Assembly (NCBI GenBank): GCA_937974825.1
Contig: CALJVD010000180.1
Span: forward strand, 1-10,081
Length of the DNA stretch: 10,081 nucleotides
DNA from: an uncultured Oceanospirillaceae bacterium
GTDB lineage: Bacteria > Pseudomonadota > Gammaproteobacteria > Pseudomonadales > Oceanobacteraceae
Reading direction: 5' to 3'
In this document: piece by piece, positions 1 to 6,858 of the stretch
Layout of the letters: every line of letters begins with the position of its first letter
How positions within the stretch are numbered: the stretch's first letter is position 1
Program-made: the position numbers and the translations under genes
The notes under the pieces: generated by a model
Databases searched by the model: none
What the model saw: the letters and a program-made list of their open reading frames with translations, nothing else
What the model was told of the DNA's origin: nothing

Positions 1-330
1 GGTTAACGGCAAGCCGCTAATGCACCAATGAACAAAGGCTTTACCAATGGTCATGGCGTATAAAGATTCACCCGAAGCTAACCACTGTTCTAAGGATCCA
101 TCGTCGACGTCGGCTTTATATAGAGCGTCTAACGACAATAAAGTTGCCAATAATGCTGCCACCCAAATAACACCGCCTGCAATTTGGCTTAAAAACTTAG
201 GGTCTGGGTCTACGGCCATTGGGAATAACGCCGCCACCATAATAAAAAACACTATAGGGTTTAGCCATTCGCCGGGGTTACGAGCGGCTAATAGAAAGTC
301 GCGTTTGACGGTGGCAAGTACTAAGCTCAT
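1..330 (-). CDS. ccmB: Haem exporter subunit CcmB, N-terminal half (runs off left edge)
   Basis: CcmB is the membrane subunit of the CcmAB(CD) ABC complex of System I cytochrome c maturation. It works with CcmA, CcmC and CcmD to release haem-loaded CcmE at the periplasmic face. The 110 codons present begin MSLVLATVKRDFLLAARNP and include NPIVFFIMVAALFP (about residues 24-37, first membrane segment), a second hydrophobic stretch at about 52-66, and the family-typical run LSLDALYKADVDDGSLEQ, followed by WLASGESLY. Family members are about 220 residues, so roughly half is outside the window; there is no stop before base 1. The ATG lies in an ATGA overlap with the end of ccmA, so the two are translationally coupled. 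Identification rests on the N-terminal sequence plus the ccmA neighbour, and I am confident of it. Confidence 0.93.
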   Translation of the reverse strand, partial: MSLVLATVKRDFLLAARNPGEWLNPIVFFIMVAALFPMAVDPDPKFLSQIAGGVIWVAALLATLLSLDALYKADVDDGSLEQWLASGESLYAMTIGKAFVHWCISGLPLT

Positions 331-992
331 GCGTTTTCCTCCGCAGAACCTGAATGTTGTCCGAGTTCAATACGCTTTAGCTTACCGATATTTTCTAACG
401 CATGATGACTGGTAACAATAACGGCGCCATTACGCTCAATATGCTTTTGCAGCATACCTTCAAGCCAAGCCACACCGTATTTGTCGAGTGCGGTAAAGGG
501 TTCGTCTAAAATCCATAAGGGCATAGGCGCTATGCACAAACGCGCTAAGGCAACGCGACGTTGCTGACCGGCAGAGAGCTGCTGACAAGGTGTGTCTTCA
601 TAACCACCTAGTTCTACTTGTTCTAATGCGTGCAATAAATCGTCTTCGTTAACCTGCCATGAACTGGTTAACCAGCGTAAATTTTCTAGGGGAGTAAGCG
701 GCTTTTTAACCGCGGCCAAGTGGCCTTGATACAAACGCTGACTGGCGTATGTGTAAAAATCTTTATAGAGGTTATTGCCCTGCCATAAGAGCTTACCTTG
801 GTAGTCTCGATTTAGGCCGGCAAGCAATCTTAACAAGGTGGTTTTCCCTGCTCCATTCGGGCCACTGAGTTGGACTAAGTCGCCGTTTTTAATGGCAATG
901 TTAAAGTCGGAAAACAACACACGGTCATCCCGTTCACAATACAAATCTTGTGCTTCTAGCAATACAGAATTTGAATCGAATAAAGCGGTCAT
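327..992 (-). CDS. ccmA: Cytochrome c biogenesis ATP-binding protein CcmA
   Basis: This is the ATPase of the CcmAB complex, whose ATP hydrolysis drives release of holo-CcmE from CcmC/CcmD during cytochrome c maturation. It acts on the cytoplasmic face of the inner membrane. In the 221-residue protein the Walker A motif GPNGAGKT is at 44-51, a Q-loop glutamine at about 89, the ABC signature LSAGQQRR at 139-146, Walker B LWILDEP at 159-165, the D-loop ALD at 168-170 and the switch histidine region TSHH at 194-197, so all catalytic elements are intact. Length is close to the family norm (about 205-215), with a slightly long C-terminus. The ATG at 992 has an AAGG Shine-Dalgarno at 1000-1003. The stop TGA overlaps the ccmB ATG by 4 bp. 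It is the first gene of its transcript, and a promoter candidate lies just upstream. Confidence 0.95.
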   Translation of the reverse strand: MTALFDSNSVLLEAQDLYCERDDRVLFSDFNIAIKNGDLVQLSGPNGAGKTTLLRLLAGLNRDYQGKLLWQGNNLYKDFYTYASQRLYQGHLAAVKKPLTPLENLRWLTSSWQVNEDDLLHALEQVELGGYEDTPCQQLSAGQQRRVALARLCIAPMPLWILDEPFTALDKYGVAWLEGMLQKHIERNGAVIVTSHHALENIGKLKRIELGQHSGSAEENA

Positions 993-1021
993 GGCCTGCC
1001 TTAGTTATTGAATGCGCAAGC

Positions 1022-1050
1022 ATTATATACATAAACTTCGTGTCTGAATA
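1022..1050 (-). promoter_or_regulatory. Candidate ccmA promoter
   Basis: The minus strand carries a perfect TATAAT (plus-strand ATTATA at 1022-1027) about 30 bp ahead of the ccmA start, which would give a short leader of roughly 20 nt. No good -35 is present at 16-18 bp spacing (TATTCA or similar around 1045-1050), so the promoter may need an activator. A dyad is centred where the -35 would sit. Confidence 0.4.
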
Positions 1051-1058
1051 ATACGAAG
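1036..1058. promoter_or_regulatory. Dyad CTTCGT-N11-ACGAAG, possible operator
   Basis: Two perfect 6-bp inverted arms (1036-1041 and 1053-1058) are separated by 11 bp. The centre, at about 1047, falls over the missing -35 of the candidate ccmA promoter, a typical place for a dimeric regulator. No regulator can be named from the sequence. Confidence 0.35.
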
Positions 1059-1061
1059 CGT

Positions 1062-1089
1062 TGTTAGTTGCCCTACTTTAGCACTAACA
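1062..1089. repeat. Inverted repeat TGTTAGT-N14-ACTAACA
   Basis: Perfect 7-bp arms lie at 1062-1068 and 1083-1089. With one bulged T the stem extends by two more GC pairs (1070-1071 with 1081-1082), leaving a 9-nt loop. It lies between the two divergent promoter candidates and is expected to be outside both transcripts, so a DNA-level role is more likely than an RNA hairpin. Confidence 0.4.
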
Positions 1090-1157
1090 TTCTATTTTAC
1101 GATTGATTTATGCCTACTCATTAGTAACAAGCAATAAAAACAGAATTTTTGCCACTA

Positions 1158-1166
1158 TGTTATAAT
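1158..1166 (+). promoter_or_regulatory. Extended -10 promoter for the methyltransferase gene
   Basis: TGTTATAAT is a perfect extended -10 element (TGnTATAAT). No recognisable -35 is present at 16-18 bp upstream, which is normal for extended -10 promoters. The start point would be near 1173, giving a leader of about 115 nt before the coding region. That leader holds two small inverted repeats: ATTAC-N5-GTAAT at 1193-1207 and GCGATA-N11-TATCGC at 1216-1238. Confidence 0.55.
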
Positions 1167-1288
1167 GTACAGACCTTTAAGACGCTGCACTTATTACCTT
1201 CCGTAATGAGTATTTGCGATACAGCATTTTTTTATCGCCTATCTTTAAAAGCGCCTGCCTACCTCTTTTATTTTTTTAGGTGTATTCC

Positions 1289-2167
1289 TTGTATAAAGAT
1301 TTAGATTTTAACGAAGACCATTATTCTTTCGATGAGCATAGAGAAACCAACTATGATCACGACGACTACGAGTTATCTGAACCCGATTTTAACGATTTAC
1401 AGTTTGATGATTACTCGTTAGACGAACCCAACCTTATTTTAGACGTTCCTTACGTTCCCACCGCTGAAAATGTCGTAGAAGCCATGTTAGATCTTGGCCA
1501 AGTAGGCCGTAACGATGTGGTTTATGATTTAGGCTGTGGCGATGGCCGCATTGTTGTAGCTGCGGCGCTTTCGCGTAGAGCGCGCGGTGTTGGGGTAGAT
1601 ATGGATCCTGCGCGTATTGCCGATGCTATGGAATACGCTGGTCATTCTGGTGTTCAGTTTGAGGTCGAGTTTATTGAAGCCGATTTACTGGAAGTCGATA
1701 TTCAAGAAGCCACTGTCGTCACTCTGTATTTGCTTGATGAAGTAAACAAGCTCATCAGACCACGTCTGCTTGATGAGTTGCGCCCTGGTACGCGTATTAT
1801 TTCACACGCCTTCGATATGGGTGATTGGATACCAGACGAACGCCATAACTACGGAAAAGCGAACCTATTTAAATGGATTGTACCGGCCAAAGTGGGTGGC
1901 ATTTGGGAATGGGAATCAACCGCAGGCGACACCATTAAGGTTGAACTAAAACAGCAGTATCAAAAATTAAGTGGTCGTGCGTGGATTAACGAAGAAGCCG
2001 CCAAACTTGAAAGCGCTCTGCTGCAAGGCGATTTGCTTGAATTGTTAATTAAGAAAGACAGCGACAGCAAAGCAATGCGTTTTGTTATGCGCCATGAGAA
2101 CAAGCAACTGATTGCCGCAGAAGATGGCTTACAAGCCACCCCAGCGGTAAGAAAACTAGGGCTGTAA
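1289..2167 (+). CDS. Class I SAM-dependent methyltransferase, FAM173-like, with acidic N-terminal tail
   Basis: This is a Rossmann-fold methyltransferase using S-adenosylmethionine; the acceptor is unknown. Numbering from the TTG at 1289 (292 residues): an acidic, aromatic-rich tail at about 1-47, then LDVPYVPT leading into the domain, motif I YDLGCGDGR at 79-87, the SAM-ribose acid in VGVDMD at 104, the adenine-region acid in IEADLL at 132, VTLYLL at 144-149 and SHAFDMGDW at 172-180. The pattern PYVPT...YDLGCGDGR...VTLYLL resembles the bacterial relatives of the FAM173 protein-lysine methyltransferases, so a protein substrate is possible but only inferred. About 80-100 residues after the core are unassigned. 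I prefer TTG 1289 because AGGTG at 1278-1282 sits 6 nt ahead of it; the longer GTG start at 1280 has no Shine-Dalgarno. It is a single-gene unit, ending in a terminator. Confidence 0.88.
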   Translation: MYKDLDFNEDHYSFDEHRETNYDHDDYELSEPDFNDLQFDDYSLDEPNLILDVPYVPTAENVVEAMLDLGQVGRNDVVYDLGCGDGRIVVAAALSRRARGVGVDMDPARIADAMEYAGHSGVQFEVEFIEADLLEVDIQEATVVTLYLLDEVNKLIRPRLLDELRPGTRIISHAFDMGDWIPDERHNYGKANLFKWIVPAKVGGIWEWESTAGDTIKVELKQQYQKLSGRAWINEEAAKLESALLQGDLLELLIKKDSDSKAMRFVMRHENKQLIAAEDGLQATPAVRKLGL

Positions 2168-2176
2168 CAGCCCTAG
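2156..2176. terminator. Bidirectional terminator with stop codon in the loop
   Basis: A perfect 9-bp stem CTAGGGCTG / CAGCCCTAG (2156-2164 and 2168-2176) closes a 3-nt loop TAA that is the stop codon of the methyltransferase gene. Reading left, the stem is followed by TTTTCTT, a good U-tract; reading right it is followed by CCTTTATTT, a weaker one. It ends four bases before the convergent universal stress gene and most likely serves both transcripts. Confidence 0.8.
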
Positions 2177-2179
2177 CCT

Positions 2180-3031
2180 TTATTTAATTACCAATACCGG
2201 TAATTCAGTACTGCCTAGCATTTTTAGGGTGTTGCTGCCCACAAAGAACTGACGCAAACGCGTGCCTGCAAACGCCCCCATCACTAGCATATCGACCGAA
2301 TTTTCCTGCTGATAGTTATACAGCTGCTGGAAAATATCGCCTTCCAAGTATTTAGCGTTCACCTGAAAGCCGCCCTCTTCTAGGCGCTGTATGGCTTGCT
2401 TAAACTTTTCTTCTTGGTCTGTGCTCTTGTTTTTAACGGTCACTAAATGACAGCGTAAGCCATTGAGTAGATCACTGCTTAAAATGCGCTCGAGTGCTTT
2501 TTCGGTGGTCGCACGACCATCGTACGCCAACATAAAGCTGGTCGGCTTTTTAAACTCTTTACTGGTAATAAACACCGGTGTACTCACTTGGCGCAGTAAA
2601 TTTTCTACGTGCGACCCCAGTACACTGGCTTTCTCGCCAGACTCAGCACCAGAGTGGCCGATGACCACTAAGCGTGTGCTTTCTTCTTGCGCTAATACCG
2701 ATTCAACAAACTGACCATGACGCTGCACGGTTTCGATTTTTTCGCAGCCATACTGTTGTGCGCGCTCTTTTGCGTTTTCGAGCAATTCTTTTCCGAGCTG
2801 CAAAGCAATTTTGGCACGCTGTTGGTCTAGGGTGGCAATTTCATCCAACAACTTTGAGCGTGCGCCTAAACCGATTTGACCAGACAGGTCTGGATTTTTA
2901 GTTTGATGGCTTTTTTCTATGCTGTGCAAAAACAACAACGGACTGTTAAGTTCGCCAGCCACCCAAATAGCTGCATCCTGCACACTGATTGACCAGCTAG
3001 ATTCATCAATACAGGCTAGAACGTTTTTCAT
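2180..3031 (-). CDS. Universal stress protein, two tandem Usp domains
   Basis: A cytoplasmic stress-associated protein with two Usp folds in one 283-residue chain, the length typical of UspE-like tandem proteins. Domain 1 spans about 1-157, starting NVLACIDES and containing GHSG at 125-128 and GS at 139-140. Domain 2 spans about 163-283, with MLAYDGR at 167-173 and MGAFAGTRLRQFFVGSN at 251-267. The nucleotide-binding pattern G-2x-G-9x-G-S/T is modified in both: domain 1 has ten residues before GS, and domain 2 has Ala255 in place of the second Gly. ATP binding is therefore plausible but not certain. AAGGA at 3040-3044 is a good Shine-Dalgarno 8 nt ahead of the ATG, and it overlaps the stop codon of the SulP gene. 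The two genes are 11 bp apart and surely co-transcribed. The stress protein probably acts with the transporter, as inferred from the pairing. Confidence 0.92.
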   Translation of the reverse strand: MKNVLACIDESSWSISVQDAAIWVAGELNSPLLFLHSIEKSHQTKNPDLSGQIGLGARSKLLDEIATLDQQRAKIALQLGKELLENAKERAQQYGCEKIETVQRHGQFVESVLAQEESTRLVVIGHSGAESGEKASVLGSHVENLLRQVSTPVFITSKEFKKPTSFMLAYDGRATTEKALERILSSDLLNGLRCHLVTVKNKSTDQEEKFKQAIQRLEEGGFQVNAKYLEGDIFQQLYNYQQENSVDMLVMGAFAGTRLRQFFVGSNTLKMLGSTELPVLVIK

Positions 3032-3042
3032 AATGCTTATCC

Positions 3043-4527
3043 TTATTGATTACTCATTAGTTTTTCAACGGCTTTGGCGTCGTCATGAAACGCAAAGCGA
3101 TCAATGACTGTTTTACTGGCTTCGTTCATGCCGATGACTTCTACTTCTGCCCCTAGACGTTGATATTTGACTACCACTTTATCAAGCGCTGAGACTGCCG
3201 TTACGTCCCAAAAGTGAGCACGGCTAACATCAATCACTACTTTTTCTGAGGCCACCGAGTAATCAAATGAGCCTAAGAATTTTTCAGACGATGCAAAAAA
3301 CACTTGGCCAATCACTTCATAGCGTAAGGCATTGGCGTCGGTGTCTTTCTTAACCACCATAATGCGACCAATTTTGTTGGCAAAGAATAAGGTCGCAAGC
3401 AATACACCCGCCAAGACGCCCAGTGCTAAGTTGTGCGTGTATACAACCACTGCAACGGTAGTAATCATTACAATATTAGTCGATAACGGGAATTTGCGGA
3501 TGTCTTTTACTGAGCTCCAAGAGAAAGTACCAATCGATACCATTATCATTACTGCAACCAGTGCCGCCATTGGGATTTGTTTAATCCAATCGCTTAAGAA
3601 CACCACCATTATTAACAAGAAGAAGCCGGCCACAAAGGTCGACAAACGCCCACGGCCTCCCGATTTAATGTTAATAACCGACTGACCGATCATCGCACAA
3701 CCAGCCATTCCACCCATTAAGCCCGCACCAATATTAGCAATGCCCTGACCTTTACACTCACGGTCACGGTCACTTTCGGTGTCGGTTAGCTCGTCAACAA
3801 TAGTGGCTGTCATCAGAGATTCTAATAAACCCACTACGGCTAAACCGGCTGAGTATGGGAAGATAATCTTTAAGGTTTCGAAGTTCAGAGGCACATCTGG
3901 CCATAAGAATATTGGCAGAGTATCGGGCAGCTCACCCATATCCCCTACGGTACGAACATCAAGCCCTAGGTACATTGCTAGACCAGTTAATAAAACGATA
4001 CAGACTAACGGTGATGGAATGTTTTGACCGATTTTTGGAATATAAGGGAATAGGTAAATAATACCTAAGCCGGCTGCGGTCATGGCATACACATGCCAGG
4101 TGACGTCGGTAAGCTCAGGTAATTGCGCCATAAAAATAAGAATGGCTAAGGCGTTTACGAAGCCGGTGACCACCGACTTAGACACAAAGCGCATCAAGCC
4201 GCCAAGCTTTAAATAGCCCGCACCTATTTGTAAGACACCGGTTAGCAAAGTAGCAGCCAGTAAGTATTCCAAACCATGTTGCTTAACCAGCGTCACCATT
4301 AACAGCGCCATGGCACCGGTAGCGGCAGAAATCATACCGGGGCGCCCACCAACAAAAGCAATGACTACAGCAATACAAAACGACGCATACAACCCTACTT
4401 TAGGGTCGACACCGGCAATAATAGAAAACGCGATGGCCTCTGGAATAAGTGCTAATGCCACGACAAGACCCGACAACAAGTCTCCACGTATATTAAAAAA
4501 CCACTCATTCTTCATATTTGTTAACAT
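3043..4527 (-). CDS. SulP (SLC26) family inorganic anion transporter with STAS domain
   Basis: An inner-membrane transporter for an inorganic anion. Bacterial SulP members carry sulfate, bicarbonate or other anions, and the sequence does not settle which. In the 494-residue protein the N-terminal membrane core begins GDLLSGLVVALALIPEAIAF (15-34). It continues with GGRPGMISAATGAMA at 60-74, the conserved GLLESLMTATIVDE at 233-246, and further helices to about 385. A C-terminal STAS domain follows at about 402-485 (VVIDVSRAHFWDVTAVSALD). All expected parts are present and the length is normal. The ATG at 4527 has a modest GGATG Shine-Dalgarno; an internal ATG at 4515 has none. It is first in an operon with the universal stress protein. 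No carbonic anhydrase lies next to it, so I do not call it a bicarbonate transporter. Confidence 0.93.
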   Translation of the reverse strand: MLTNMKNEWFFNIRGDLLSGLVVALALIPEAIAFSIIAGVDPKVGLYASFCIAVVIAFVGGRPGMISAATGAMALLMVTLVKQHGLEYLLAATLLTGVLQIGAGYLKLGGLMRFVSKSVVTGFVNALAILIFMAQLPELTDVTWHVYAMTAAGLGIIYLFPYIPKIGQNIPSPLVCIVLLTGLAMYLGLDVRTVGDMGELPDTLPIFLWPDVPLNFETLKIIFPYSAGLAVVGLLESLMTATIVDELTDTESDRDRECKGQGIANIGAGLMGGMAGCAMIGQSVINIKSGGRGRLSTFVAGFFLLIMVVFLSDWIKQIPMAALVAVMIMVSIGTFSWSSVKDIRKFPLSTNIVMITTVAVVVYTHNLALGVLAGVLLATLFFANKIGRIMVVKKDTDANALRYEVIGQVFFASSEKFLGSFDYSVASEKVVIDVSRAHFWDVTAVSALDKVVVKYQRLGAEVEVIGMNEASKTVIDRFAFHDDAKAVEKLMSNQ

Positions 4528-4565
4528 AAATCATCCATAGTACGGCTTAGCTTCTTCTTTGTGCG

Positions 4566-4595
4566 TTTAAAGAAACTAGGCAGTGTTTTCGTCAA
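4566..4595 (-). promoter_or_regulatory. Candidate sulP-usp promoter
   Basis: On the minus strand TTGACG (plus 4590-4595) and TTTAAA (plus 4566-4571) are spaced 18 bp apart, matching the sigma-70 consensus at 5/6 and 4/6 positions. The start point would be near 4559, about 30 nt ahead of the transporter ATG. This is the best match I found by eye in the gap, but it is not strong. Confidence 0.35.
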
Positions 4596-4741
4596 AAGAT
4601 CTAAATCAAAGGCGCATAGCCACTACAAATAGACTGTGCGGTGAATTAAAGGCGAGCATCCTAACATTTTTACTGTTTAAGCGGAATTAAGGACAATAAA
4701 GACAGGAAATAAAAATAAAGAGAGGGAGTGATATAAAGAGG

Positions 4742-4760
4742 TGTACAAGGTTTTTGTACA
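4742..4760. repeat. Perfect inverted repeat TGTACAA-N5-TTGTACA
   Basis: Seven-bp arms at 4742-4748 and 4754-4760 enclose GGTTT. A second repeat, GCTTAG at 4761-4766 with CTAAGC at 4780-4785, abuts it. On the minus strand the next bases are CCTCTTTATATC, pyrimidine-rich but not a run of T. It may be a weak terminator or mRNA 3'-end hairpin for the kinase operon, or a regulator site; position alone does not decide. Confidence 0.45.
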
Positions 4761-4863
4761 GCTTAGCCAAACGATCTGACTAAGCCGCATAACGCCTATG
4801 GATTGGCGGTGAAAGTTACGCAGCAAACTATATCGGACAGGTTTAAGCTGAGCTTGTGTGAGG

Positions 4864-6195
4864 TTAATGGTTTATGGGTAGCTTAAAGATCACCTCAAAG
4901 CCGTCTTCACGCCCAGTAGCAGGCGATACTAACGTTAGTGACGCACCGGCACCTTCCGCTATTGCTTGCGCAATGGCTAAGCCGAGTCCTGTTCCGCTCG
5001 CTCTGGTTTTAGCTCGCACAAAACGTTGAGTTAAATGCTTTAGTTCGTCTGCAGACACCACCGGGCCAGCATTAATAACTCGCAACACGCCTGTTGCCGA
5101 CAAGTGAATTTCAATTGGTTGGTCTTGTGCGCCATGTTTATACGCATTTTCGATAAGGTTGCGTAATAGTATGGCGAGGGCATCTGGGTCTATTGATGAA
5201 TAGACGCTTGTTTGTTCAGGGGTATTCAGCCGTATGGTTAAACCTGCTCTGTGTTGATATTCCGATACTACATGCTCTAGCACCAAACTTACCTCTTGGG
5301 GGGAGTCTATTAACACGCTACCGCTTTCAGCCTTAGCTAATTGCATTAGCTTTTCTGATAAGCGTGAGAGCTCACCTAATGATTCTTCTATTTGCCCTGC
5401 TCTTTCTTTTAATGGTCCGTCGGGTGCTTCATGTCGCAATCGTTGTACCTGTGCCATTGCAGCGGCTAAAGGCGTGCGTAGTTCATGGGCGCTGTTAGCG
5501 GTAAAGCTACGCTCAGACTCTAACGCCCGGCGTAATCGTTCTAATAAATGATTAACCGCTTCTGCGATTGGAGCAATTTCGTCAGGCAACTCATCACCTT
5601 GAACTAAGGACAAATCTCCTGACCCGCGTAATTCAATATCATCACTGAATCTGCGTACTGTTCGTAAGCTGTGATGAACAAACCACCAAATGCCAATCAA
5701 AGTTAATGGAATCAATACCAACAATGGCAGCAACAACAGTAAGATTGCTTGCAGTCTGGTTTGCTGCCTTAGTTTTAAAGGTTCGGCGACTTCAATAAAG
5801 ATAGTGTTACTCACCGCACTAATACCATAAAGTCTATGAGTAGCAGTGCTACGCAAGCCTAACTGGGGTTTGTCGGGGAATACAGACAAGTTCACATCGT
5901 GTGATTTTAATAAGGGAATACCATTGGCACTGCGCACAAGATAAGTAATGTATTCATCATGAGCTTGCATAGAAACCACTTGCTGCAACAGGTCGGGGGT
6001 TTCTCGGTTAGTAATTTCCACCACTGCCAAGGACAGAATACGCTGTGCTACTTCTTCTAACGAGCTATCCAGTGTTTTGTTCATTGTGTAATCAACAATA
6101 ATCACTGTGGTGGCAGTGGCCACTAACCAGAGTGCAACCACACCAATGGTTAATCCTAGACTCAGGCGACGCTGCAAACTCATTGTCGATTTCAT
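4864..6195 (-). CDS. Sensor histidine kinase (two-component system)
   Basis: An inner-membrane sensor kinase that phosphorylates the overlapping response regulator gene's product. In the 443-residue protein: membrane helix at about 12-35, periplasmic sensor region of roughly 115 residues (38-150), second helix at about 150-172, HAMP-like linker at about 173-225, and the dimerisation H-box SAHELRTPLA at 235-244 with phospho-acceptor His237. The N-box is RNLIENAYKHG at 345-355 and the G2 box GTGLGLAIAQ at 401-410. The G1 box reads VINAGPVV (373-380), with Asn375 where most kinases have the adenine-binding Asp. The order resembles QseC/PmrB-type kinases, but the sensor region is not one I can assign. 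The ATG overlaps the regulator stop (ATGA), with GGTGG upstream. Divergent reductase genes suggest it senses a redox, metal or haem-related condition, by inference only. Confidence 0.93.
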   Translation of the reverse strand: MKSTMSLQRRLSLGLTIGVVALWLVATATTVIIVDYTMNKTLDSSLEEVAQRILSLAVVEITNRETPDLLQQVVSMQAHDEYITYLVRSANGIPLLKSHDVNLSVFPDKPQLGLRSTATHRLYGISAVSNTIFIEVAEPLKLRQQTRLQAILLLLLPLLVLIPLTLIGIWWFVHHSLRTVRRFSDDIELRGSGDLSLVQGDELPDEIAPIAEAVNHLLERLRRALESERSFTANSAHELRTPLAAAMAQVQRLRHEAPDGPLKERAGQIEESLGELSRLSEKLMQLAKAESGSVLIDSPQEVSLVLEHVVSEYQHRAGLTIRLNTPEQTSVYSSIDPDALAILLRNLIENAYKHGAQDQPIEIHLSATGVLRVINAGPVVSADELKHLTQRFVRAKTRASGTGLGLAIAQAIAEGAGASLTLVSPATGREDGFEVIFKLPINH

Positions 6196-6851
6196 TTAAC
6201 CACCAATCGGTATCCCATACCGCGTACTGTTTCGATCATGTCTTTGCTCAACTTTTTACGCAGCCGACTGATATGTACTTCAACTGTATTACTTTCAATT
6301 TCTGCACCAAATTCATAAAGATGATCTTCTAGCTGAGAGCGTGACAACAGCGAACCCGGGTGCTGCAACAGTGCTTCAAACAATGCCCACTCTCTGGCTG
6401 TGAGATCAATTAAGGTGTTGCCACTGTGAACGGTATGGTTGACTCGATCAATATCAAAGCCATTGATATGTAAAAAAGGATTAGGATTGCCGCTATAACG
6501 TCGAGCGACCGCTGCAATACGCGCTGACAGTTCGGCCAAATCGAAGGGTTTAATTAAATAGTCATCGGCACCGGCATTTAAACCGGCGATACGGTCGGAC
6601 AGTTGATCTAGCGCCGTAAGAATAATAACCGGCGTACTATCGCCAGAGGCACGAAGGCGCTTTAGAAAATCGATGCCTTTACCATCGGGCAGCATTAGGT
6701 CTAACAGGATTAAATCGTATTGGGTACTGGCAACACTTGCTTTTGCTTGCGCGAGGGTAAGCATCCAGTCGACGGCATGGCCATCATCTGCAATCTGTTC
6801 GCGCACACATTCGCCCAAAGTCACAGTGTCTTCGACCAATAAAATACGCAT
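6192..6851 (-). CDS. OmpR/PhoB-family response regulator
   Basis: A cytoplasmic DNA-binding regulator controlled by the adjacent kinase. In the 219-residue protein the receiver domain (1-118) has the acidic pair Glu7-Asp8, phospho-acceptor Asp51 in LLDLMLPDG, Thr79 and Lys101 in the YLIKPFD motif. The winged-helix DNA-binding domain (about 125-219) contains LTAREWALFEALL, the recognition-helix region SNTVEVHISRLRKKL and the closing VRGMGYRL, all typical of the family. All catalytic residues are present. The ATG at 6851 has an AGGAG Shine-Dalgarno (plus 6862-6866), 10 nt away. It is transcribed divergently from the PepSY operon, the classic arrangement for a regulator with a local target. It probably also controls itself. 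PmrA and QseB are the nearest named types by motif, but I do not assign either name. Confidence 0.94.
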   Translation of the reverse strand: MRILLVEDTVTLGECVREQIADDGHAVDWMLTLAQAKASVASTQYDLILLDLMLPDGKGIDFLKRLRASGDSTPVIILTALDQLSDRIAGLNAGADDYLIKPFDLAELSARIAAVARRYSGNPNPFLHINGFDIDRVNHTVHSGNTLIDLTAREWALFEALLQHPGSLLSRSQLEDHLYEFGAEIESNTVEVHISRLRKKLSKDMIETVRGMGYRLVVK

Positions 6852-6858
6852 TCGCTGC

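Larger units (their letters stand above)
4528..4863. other. 336-bp intergenic gap between sulP and the histidine kinase gene
   Basis: No convincing ORF is present on either strand. Besides the sulP promoter candidate at 4566-4595, the stretch 4691-4741 is strongly purine-rich on the plus strand (43 of 51 bases), so a transcript of the kinase operon would be pyrimidine-rich there. Two adjacent inverted repeats follow at 4742-4760 and 4761-4785. The 3' end of the two-component operon must lie here, but no classical hairpin plus U-run is seen. Confidence 0.6.

Noticed and set aside
47..415. Plus-strand ORF over the ccmB/ccmA junction
   Set aside because: It is antisense to two clear genes; the minus-strand frames carry the conserved CcmB and CcmA sequence.
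3043..4527. Bicarbonate transporter (BicA) or sulfate permease as a specific call
   Set aside because: SulP substrates cannot be read from motifs alone and no carbonic anhydrase or sulfur-assimilation gene is adjacent.
4742..4760. Strong intrinsic terminator for the kinase operon
   Set aside because: The stem is AT-rich and no run of T follows in either direction, so it is listed only as an inverted repeat.
6192..6851. Naming the two-component pair PmrAB or QseBC
   Set aside because: Motif order and the candidate DNA box fit that branch, but the same features occur in many OmpR-family pairs, the sensor region is not recognisable, and the neighbours are not lipid A or quorum genes.
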